Source of the DNA: Streptoverticillium olivoreticuli subsp. olivoreticuli
Lineage (GTDB): Bacteria; Actinomycetota; Actinomycetes; Streptomycetales; Streptomycetaceae
Length of the DNA: 64,000 nt
Direction of reading: 5' to 3'
Assembly: GCF_003391135.1 (NCBI RefSeq)
Contig: NZ_CP031455.1
Location: 1,302,001 to 1,366,000, forward strand
Made by a program: the position numbers and the translations under genes. Positions 17,401 through 22,354 of the stretch are shown one piece after another. Each line of letters opens with the position of its first letter. Position 1 is the first letter of the stretch. The notes under the pieces were generated by a model, which was not told the DNA's origin, did no database searches, and saw only the letters and a list, made by a program, of their open reading frames with translations.

Positions 17401-18389
17401 CCACCGCCGGCGACGATCACACGGTGCGGCTGTGGGACGTCGCCGACCCGTACCACCCGGTCGGTCTCGCCACCCTGACCGGGATCGCCAACAACAATGT
17501 CCTCCTCGTGGCCTTCAGCCCCGACGGGCGCGTCCTGGCCACCACCTGTCAGGACAGCACCGTGCGGCTGTGGGACGTCAGCGATCCCCGCCATCCGGCC
17601 GGACTCGGCACCCTCACCGGAGTCAACGAGAACGTCTATGTGGCGGCCTTCAGCCCGGACGGGCGGACGGTGGCCACCGCCAGCGACGGCTTCGCCACCG
17701 TCCGGCTGTGGGACATCACCGACCCGCGCCGCCCCACCAAGCTCGCCGCACTCAGCGGCCATACCGACACGGTCTATTCGCTGGCGTTCAGCCCCGACGG
17801 GCACAGCATGGCGACCACCAGCGACGACCACACGGTGCGGCTGTGGGATGTCACCGACCCACGGCGCCCCCGCGGACTGGCCACTCTCACGGGCCATACG
17901 GACACCGCGTGGTCGGCGGTGTTCAGCCCGGACGGGCACACCCTGGCCACCGCCGGTCGCGATCACGTCGTACGGCTGTGGGATGTCACCGATCCCCGGC
18001 ACCCCGGCAGGCTCGCCTCGCTCACGGGCCACACCGACACCGTCTTCTCGGCGGCCTTCAGTCCGGACGGGCGCACCCTGGCCACCGCCGGCGCGGACGG
18101 CACCGCCCGGTTGTGGGGCGTCGCCGACCCACACCGTCCCCGCAGAGTGGCCACCCTCACGGGCCACACCGACACGGTCTTCTCGGTGACCTTCAGTCCC
18201 GACGGGCACACCCTTGCCACCGCGGGCGGCGACCACACCGCCCGGCTGTGGGAAACCGACGTCACGCGTGCCGCCGCACGTATCTGCGCCTCCGGACCAC
18301 CCACCATCACCCGCTCCGAGTGGGACCGGTACTTCCCCGGCCTGGCCTACCGACCGCCGTGCGGCGCCGACTTCGTCGGGGCACGCTGA
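14415..18389 (+). CDS. XRE-nSTAND-WD40 protein (14 WD repeats)
   Basis: This 1324-residue signalling protein has, in order: an XRE helix-turn-helix (about 25-85, LRRLRHERGVSLAALSRLSF ... YLSKVENGEKPLT); the nSTAND1 entry motif CPYRGLSAYGPDDAPWFFGR; a P-loop VIAPSGAGKSSLLRAG (about 145); Walker B VLVVDQFEETF; a helical region; one membrane-like helix at about residue 590 (LVALLTALALLAVTATVIAV); and fourteen WD40 repeats, enough for two seven-bladed propellers. STAND proteins are ATP-driven switches that oligomerise when the repeat domain binds a ligand. A DNA-binding domain plus a membrane helix suggests a sensor that couples to transcription. ATG at 14415 has AGGGGA upstream; GTG at 14394 is the alternative. 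No effector gene adjoins it. Confidence 0.92.
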   Translation: MVGGQQEHAEPGAASGDAAPTGAGAHLRRLRHERGVSLAALSRLSFYSKGYLSKVENGEKPLTVDVARACDRALETGGVLERSATAPDGNAGPADSGRPGTESACPYRGLSAYGPDDAPWFFGRDEATAVLVAQLTERLDGAGPLLVIAPSGAGKSSLLRAGLIPALARGALPATGSSAWPVALFTPGDHPVKELLTQTAAATGAAEAELIAALAEGPDRFAAVMRGSGDPLRGEGPEAPATSPLRPVLVVDQFEETFTLCQDEAERLAFVEVLHAVATTPEGADDGPTALVVLGVRADFYGSCLAHPQLAAGLRHGHVPVGPMSSAQLREAITAPARATGLELEPGLVEILLRDAGFTPAHMAGPASDTAPSGLLPLLSHALQGTWQHRRDALLTVAGYQATGGIAGAVGATAERAYTSLSPEGQAVARRVLLQLVRIGDDNETGRRADRGGLLERDPAPQAAAAVLDVFARARLLTVDAEHVEFAHEALLRAWPRLRAWIGEDRAGLRDHQLLLDAAATWEREERDASHLYRGTRLALAREWAAAGASPLSPLGQEFLDTSIVAEGREHASTRRRTRRLHRLVALLTALALLAVTATVIAVREQRSAAQQRDIAVSRQAAVEAAALQSADPALAAQVGLAAYRLAPTTEARTSVLSTAGTPSATLLGGHTGIVESVVFSPDGHTLATGSDDHTARLWDITDPRHPRNPVPLTGHTGAVNAVAYSANGRTLATGSDDHTVRLWDITDPRHPTGLATLTGHTKDVRSVVFSPDGHTLATSGDDRTVRLWDVTDPRHPGESATLTGHTGSVGSVVFSPDGHTLATVGRDHSVKIWGVADPHAPVELTTLRRHANNVRSAAFSPDGHTLATASADHTARLWDITDPRHPGEPTALTGHTDAVLSVAFSPDGHTLATGSDDHTARLWDITDPRRPGRLATLTGHTDHVRSVLFSPDGLSLATGSDDRTARLWDIAGPALTGHGSAYLSAMFSPDRRTLATAGDDHTVRLWDVADPYHPVGLATLTGIANNNVLLVAFSPDGRVLATTCQDSTVRLWDVSDPRHPAGLGTLTGVNENVYVAAFSPDGRTVATASDGFATVRLWDITDPRRPTKLAALSGHTDTVYSLAFSPDGHSMATTSDDHTVRLWDVTDPRRPRGLATLTGHTDTAWSAVFSPDGHTLATAGRDHVVRLWDVTDPRHPGRLASLTGHTDTVFSAAFSPDGRTLATAGADGTARLWGVADPHRPRRVATLTGHTDTVFSVTFSPDGHTLATAGGDHTARLWETDVTRAAARICASGPPTITRSEWDRYFPGLAYRPPCGADFVGAR
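16419..18254 (+). repeat. Fourteen tandem WD40 repeats (coding)
   Basis: Fourteen units of about 43 codons, each of the form TGHT-x2-V-x-S-V-x-FSPDGHTLAT-x2-DDHT-x-RLWD-x-TDPRHP. Units 7 to 10 are the most divergent: unit 7 is shortened, and 9 and 10 lack the GH dipeptide. Units 11-14 are very alike at DNA level, indicating recent duplication or gene conversion. The repeat DNA creates long spurious open frames in other frames and on the other strand. Confidence 0.95.
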
Positions 18390-18404
18390 AGGACGACGGT
18401 CCGG

Positions 18405-19295
18405 TCAGGTGTGCTCCACGACGGCGTAGGTGATGCGCTGACCGGCCTGACCGGCCGTCACTTTCAGGTCCTCCCACCCCGCGGCGCCCGGTTCCCCGCT
18501 CCAGCCGAGCTCCGCGTAGGGGCGTGGCGCGCGTTGCCCGCGTACCCGCATGAACTCCACCCGCGCCACCGCGGTCCCTGTCGCGCCGCCATGGCCGTCC
18601 GCGACGAGACGCACCAACAGGTCATGGCCGTAAGGGCTGTCGAGCGGGGTGACGAGCACGCCGCCCGGTTTGAGCTGTCGCAGCCAGGCAGGGGGGATCC
18701 GGCGTACCGAGGCGGTGGAGACGATGCGGTCGTACGGCCCGCCGTCGGCGTGGCCCTCCTCGCCGTCGCCCACGATGAAGCCGGGGGTCGTTCCGAGGGC
18801 GTGCAGGCGGTCCCTGGCCCGGGTGGCGAGGTGGGGGTCGATCTCCATCGTGGTCACCGAGGCGGCGCCGGCGCGGTGGGCCAGGAGCGCCGTGGTGTAG
18901 CCGGTGCCGGTGCCGACCTCCAGGACACTCCCGCCGGGCTCGGGCGCGAGGTGGCGCAGCAGTTCGACCACGACGCCGGGTGAGGAGATGCTGGAGGTGA
19001 ACGCGCCGACGGCCGGCGCGGTGGGGGCCACCGTTCCGTCGTCGATCTGCGTGATGAGCGCGACTCCGGGCAGGTAGACCGCCTTGAGCCAGGCCCGTGG
19101 CCGCACGTTCCGGTCGATCAGGGCGTAGCGGCCGTCGTCGCCGGGGGCGGGCCACCACACGCGGTCCGGCACGAAGTGTTCCCGGGGCACGTCGAGGAAC
19201 GCCTGGTGGAGCCAGGAGCAGTGCGCGAACCCGCGGGGGCCGCGGCTCATCTCCCGTGCGCAGCGCGCGCGCAGGCCCTTCGCGGTCATCACCAT
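18405..19295 (-). CDS. PIMT-like SAM-dependent methyltransferase
   Basis: The 296-residue protein resembles protein-L-isoaspartate O-methyltransferase: a PIMT-type entry loop (TSSISSPGVVVELL), SAM-binding motif I VLEVGTGTGYTTALL, an acidic motif TMEIDPHLATRARDRL, then GDGEEGHADGGPYDRIVSTAS and LKPGGVLVTPL. It has about 85 N-terminal residues with SWLHQAFLDVPREHFVPDRV and a C-terminal extension of about 60 residues not found in housekeeping PIMT. This longer form is what accompanies some RiPP systems (FxLD, ATP-grasp), where it methylates Asp side chains. The gene starts 14 bp after a 38-codon acidic peptide gene on the same strand, its likely substrate. No ATP-grasp or lanthionine synthetase is nearby. 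Confidence 0.88.
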   Translation of the reverse strand: MVMTAKGLRARCAREMSRGPRGFAHCSWLHQAFLDVPREHFVPDRVWWPAPGDDGRYALIDRNVRPRAWLKAVYLPGVALITQIDDGTVAPTAPAVGAFTSSISSPGVVVELLRHLAPEPGGSVLEVGTGTGYTTALLAHRAGAASVTTMEIDPHLATRARDRLHALGTTPGFIVGDGEEGHADGGPYDRIVSTASVRRIPPAWLRQLKPGGVLVTPLDSPYGHDLLVRLVADGHGGATGTAVARVEFMRVRGQRAPRPYAELGWSGEPGAAGWEDLKVTAGQAGQRITYAVVEHT

Positions 19296-19309
19296 CGTGC
19301 GGCCGTCTT

Positions 19310-19426
19310 CTAGTCGTCCTCGATGTCGGTGTCGTCCGGTTCGGGCATCGGATTGCCCGGGTCGCCGGGGCTGGAGTAGGGCCCGCCGACCTGTCCGTCC
19401 CCCGACTGTCGGTCGTTTCCGGTCAT
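19310..19426 (-). CDS. Small acidic peptide (38 aa), putative substrate of the methyltransferase
   Basis: ATG-initiated 38-codon gene with an excellent ribosome binding site (GGCGGGAGAA, about 6 nt before the start), 14 bp upstream of the PIMT-like gene and in the same direction. The peptide begins MTGNDRQSGDGQVGG, has a Gly/Pro/Ser middle and an acidic end PDDTDIEDD: seven of the last twelve residues are Asp or Glu. It has no Cys. The Asp10-Gly11 step is a classical site for aspartimide/isoaspartate formation, which a PIMT would recognise. It may be a RiPP-like precursor or a small regulatory protein. It is outside all families I can name with confidence. Confidence 0.7.
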   Translation of the reverse strand: MTGNDRQSGDGQVGGPYSSPGDPGNPMPEPDDTDIEDD

Positions 19427-19527
19427 CGCTGTTCTCCCGCCCTGAGGGGTGCTGGATCGGGCTGGTTCCCACCCTAGACACGAAGTCGGTTGCCCGGCAG
19501 GCGGTTTCGGGGATGCGGGGGTGCGCC

Positions 19528-20142
19528 TCAGCCGTCCCGCCCGTCCTGGAAAATCCGGTCCAGGTGGTGGCCGAGGACGTCGGCTGCGGACTCCGGACCG
19601 CGCTGGCCGACCAGGACGCCGGTGCCGAGCCCCGCGGACATGGCGAGCAGGCTGATCGCTTCCGTGCGCGCGTCCACGTCGGGGCCGGTGAGCCCGGCGT
19701 CCTTCGCCTTCTGGAGCAGTCCGGCCACGGTGTCCTCGGCGGCGTTGGGGTTGTCGATGAAGGGCTGCGCGGCGAGCGACTCGTCCGTGACGGCCAGTAC
19801 GGCGTACGAGGTGTAGAGGAGGTGGAAGCGGCGGCTCTCCTCGTCGGTCGGGAGCGCGGCCATCAGCAGTGCCTCGATCACCGCGCGGGGGCCCGGGTCG
19901 TCCCCGATGGCCACGACCCGGGCGGTGACCCGCTCGCCGAAGCCGCGGGCCAGGTGGTGCAGCCCGTGGAGGAGCAGCTTCTCCTTGGTCTGGAAGTAGT
20001 ACTGCACCAGGCGCAGCGACACCCCCGCCTCCGCTGCCACGTCGCGCATCCCCACGGCGTGCAGTCCGCGCCGTCCGGCGACCCGTACGAGTGCCTCGGC
20101 GATCTCGGCGCGTCGTACGTCGTGGTCCACGTGCTTGGGCAT
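19528..20142 (-). CDS. TetR-family transcriptional repressor
   Basis: This 204-residue regulator has an N-terminal TetR helix-turn-helix (about 8-55: RRAEIAEALVRVAGRRGLHA, then MRDVAAEAGVSLRLVQYYFQTKEKLL) and an all-helical ligand domain. ATG at 20142 fits the HTH position and has GGAGAC upstream; the longer frame to 20199 would run into the operator region. It is divergent from the hydrolase-cyclase pair, and the 125-bp gap holds two tandem 22-bp near-identical repeats that are the obvious operator. It probably represses both itself and the hydrolase operon until a ligand, perhaps a substrate of those enzymes, binds. Confidence 0.92.
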   Translation of the reverse strand: MPKHVDHDVRRAEIAEALVRVAGRRGLHAVGMRDVAAEAGVSLRLVQYYFQTKEKLLLHGLHHLARGFGERVTARVVAIGDDPGPRAVIEALLMAALPTDEESRRFHLLYTSYAVLAVTDESLAAQPFIDNPNAAEDTVAGLLQKAKDAGLTGPDVDARTEAISLLAMSAGLGTGVLVGQRGPESAADVLGHHLDRIFQDGRDG

Positions 20143-20196
20143 CGTCGCGTCTCCGCTCGTCGGTTCCTGTTGTTCCGGGCCCTGCCGGACAGTCTT

Positions 20197-20240
20197 CATG
20201 GTACGCCCGTATCACCATCATGGTACGGTCGTATCACCAA
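20197..20240. promoter_or_regulatory. Tandem 22-bp TetR operators
   Basis: Two abutting 22-bp copies (20197-20218 and 20219-20240) differ at only three positions. Each reads CATGGTACG, two variable bases, then CGTATCACCA, so each is an imperfect palindrome (TGGTacg...cgtatcACCA) of TetR-operator size. They sit between the TetR gene (start 20142, minus) and the hydrolase gene (start 20268, plus), covering both promoters. Two adjoining sites suggest cooperative binding of two dimers. Confidence 0.75.
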
Positions 20241-20267
20241 GGAAGGATGCTCCCGGAGGTGGCCACC

Positions 20268-21242
20268 GTGCCCAAGTCCACGACCCGCGCCCGAACCGAT
20301 GTCGGCCGCTATGTGAACGACGCCTTGCGCGACCGCTACTTCGCGGCCTGCGACGCGGTATACGCGATGGGCGCGCCCGCGCTCGAGGAGACGGACGTGG
20401 AGACGGGCTTCGGGACCACGCACGTCTACCGCTACGGCCCCGCGGACCCCGCCGCCGCGTCCCGCACCCCGGTCGTCCTGGTGCACGGGGCGGGCTCCTG
20501 TTCCGCCATGTGGTACCCGAACACCGCCGCGCTCGGCGCCGACCGCCCGGTCTACGCGCTCGACACCCCGGGCGACCCGGGCCGCAGCGTCCAGCGCGAG
20601 CCGATCCACCGGCCCGAACGCGCCGCGCAGTGGCTGGACGAGGCGCTCGCCGGTCTCGGCCTCGACCGCGTCCACCTCGTCGGCTCCTCCTACGGCGGGT
20701 GGCTCGCCCTGAACCAGGCGCATCTGAGGCCCGGCCGCCTCGCCTCGGTGACGCTGCTCGACCCCGGCGGCCTGGAGAAGGTGGGGCTGCGCTTCTTCGT
20801 CTGGATCTTCGCCAGCCTTTTCGCGACCTTCGCCCCCAAGGCGCTGCGCCCGCGCCTGGCGGCCTGGCTGGAGCAGCCGGTCCTCGTCGTGCCCGAGCTG
20901 CGCGCGATGATCAGGGCCGGCGTGCGCGCCTACCGCATCCGCCGCCCCGCTCCCCTCCCCCTCACCGAGGACGAGCTGCGCACCATCCGCACCCCCGTCC
21001 ATCTGGTGCTCGGCAAGCGGAGCCTTCTCGTGCACCCGCGGCGGCAGGCGGAGCGCGTCCCGCGCCTGATACCGGGCGCCTGCGCCGAGATCGTCGCGGA
21101 CACCGGCCACGGCCCGCAGATCGACCATGCGGAGCAGGTCAACACGCGCATACTGAGCTTCATGGGATCCGTCGACCGGCCGGCGGCGAAGCCGTTCACG
21201 GGTCCGGGTGCCCGCACCCCTGGAGCGCCGAGGAGCAGATGA
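20268..21242 (+). CDS. Alpha/beta hydrolase
   Basis: The 324-residue hydrolase shows the oxyanion-hole motif VLVHGAGSCSAMWYPN, the nucleophile elbow VGSSYGGWLAL (G-x-S-x-G) and the catalytic His in ADTGHGPQIDH. A hydrophobic cap region (VGLRFFVWIFASLFATFAP) and an Arg-rich segment follow the elbow. GTG at 20268 was chosen because GGAGG lies 8 bp upstream; in-frame ATG at 20247 lacks a spaced site. Its TGA overlaps the ATG of the cyclase gene, so the two are co-translated. It is divergent from a TetR gene and likely controlled by it. Substrate unknown; an ester or a ring-cleavage product would fit the cyclase partner. Confidence 0.88.
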   Translation: MPKSTTRARTDVGRYVNDALRDRYFAACDAVYAMGAPALEETDVETGFGTTHVYRYGPADPAAASRTPVVLVHGAGSCSAMWYPNTAALGADRPVYALDTPGDPGRSVQREPIHRPERAAQWLDEALAGLGLDRVHLVGSSYGGWLALNQAHLRPGRLASVTLLDPGGLEKVGLRFFVWIFASLFATFAPKALRPRLAAWLEQPVLVVPELRAMIRAGVRAYRIRRPAPLPLTEDELRTIRTPVHLVLGKRSLLVHPRRQAERVPRLIPGACAEIVADTGHGPQIDHAEQVNTRILSFMGSVDRPAAKPFTGPGARTPGAPRSR

Positions 21243-22195
21243 GCAGCAATCCCACCGACGCGCCGACCGGCGCTCGCAACGGGCCGGCCGTCTCCCGGCG
21301 GGAGTTCGACGCGCTCTTCGAGACGGTCCGCACGTGGGGCCGCTGGGCGCCCGCCGGCCGTGGGGCCTGGAACCGGGTGACCGCGGACCACGTCCGGCGG
21401 GCCGCCTCCCTGGTCCGGTCCGGGACCGTCGTCCCGCTGGGGCGGCCGTGGGACACCGCGCCCGCCCCGGACAACAGCAAGCCCGCCCTGCACTACATGT
21501 CCGACCTCGGCGACGTCGAGGCCCCCGAGCCGTCCACCCACAAGGACTTCATCGGCGCCGACTACCACGGCAAGGGCGTCAGCCATCTGGACGCGCTCTC
21601 CCACATCGCCTACCGCGGGCGCCTCTACGGCGGCGGTGCGGCGCGGGAGCTCGTCGGCGCGGGAGGTGCCCGCTTCGGTGACGTCTCGGCGCTCGGCCCC
21701 CTGGTGACCAAGGGGGTGCTCCTCGACCTGCCCGCCGTGCTGGGGAAGCCCTGGCTGGAGCCCGGGCAGGCCGTGCACGCCGCGGACGTCCTCGCCGCGG
21801 AGGCGGCGCTCGACGTGGAGATCGGCGAGGGCGACGCGGTGCTGCTGCGGGTCGGCCGGTTCCGCCGCCGCCGGGAGCTGGGCGCCTGGGACGCCGACGC
21901 GGCGAGCGCGGGCCTCCACGTGGACGCCGTGCCGCTGCTGGCCGAGCGCGGCATCGCCCTGCTCGGCGGCGACGGCGACAGCGACGTACGGCCCTCGCCG
22001 GTCGAGGGCCTGCATTCCCCGGTCCACGCGCTCGCCGTCGCCGCGATGGGTGTGCCGCTGCTGGACAACCTCGACCTCGAAGCGCTCTCCGCCGCCGGAG
22101 CCGGGACCGGCCGTTACGAGTTCCTGCTCGTCGTGGCCCCCCTCGACATCCCGGGCGGTACGGGCTCGCCCGTCAATCCGGTCGCGGTGCTGTGA
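21239..22195 (+). CDS. Cyclase-family protein (kynurenine formamidase-like metal hydrolase)
   Basis: This 318-residue protein belongs to the cyclase/KynB superfamily: the metal-binding element HGKGVSHLDALSHI corresponds to the family HxGTHxDxxxH motif, and GVLLDLPAVLG, EIGEGDAVLLRVGR and SPVHALAVAAMGVPLLDNLDLE are typical flanking strands. Family members hydrolyse amides or lactones (e.g. N-formylkynurenine, isatin) with Mn or Zn. The start overlaps the upstream hydrolase stop (ATGA). With the hydrolase it probably forms a two-step degradation or detoxification unit under TetR control. The exact substrate cannot be read from sequence. Confidence 0.88.
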   Translation: MSSNPTDAPTGARNGPAVSRREFDALFETVRTWGRWAPAGRGAWNRVTADHVRRAASLVRSGTVVPLGRPWDTAPAPDNSKPALHYMSDLGDVEAPEPSTHKDFIGADYHGKGVSHLDALSHIAYRGRLYGGGAARELVGAGGARFGDVSALGPLVTKGVLLDLPAVLGKPWLEPGQAVHAADVLAAEAALDVEIGEGDAVLLRVGRFRRRRELGAWDADAASAGLHVDAVPLLAERGIALLGGDGDSDVRPSPVEGLHSPVHALAVAAMGVPLLDNLDLEALSAAGAGTGRYEFLLVVAPLDIPGGTGSPVNPVAVL

Positions 22196-22224
22196 CGGCG
22201 GAAACGCCCGGCACCGGAGACGGA

Positions 22225-22260
22225 CGGTATCGGTAGGTCACCTGTCGGCGATCGATACCG
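22225..22260. promoter_or_regulatory. Inverted repeat upstream of phosphatase gene
   Basis: CGGTATCG (22225-22232) and CGATACCG (22253-22260) are perfect 8-bp arms with a 20-bp spacer. They lie 30 bp after the cyclase stop and about 95 bp before the phosphatase start. Either a terminator hairpin for the hydrolase-cyclase operon or an operator for the phosphatase gene. Confidence 0.35.
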
Positions 22261-22354
22261 TTATGTCGGCAAAGTTCTAAAATGGAGCGACAGTGCGGCC
22301 GCTCCGACGTACGGGTGGTCATGGGCGCACGCACCGACGAGGGAAGTGGTCCGG

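Noticed and set aside
16443..18433. Long open frames in other frames of the WD40 region, and a repeat array resembling CRISPR
   Set aside because: The periodicity of about 129 bp is codon-based WD40 repetition without identical short repeats and unique spacers; alternative frames are shadows of it.
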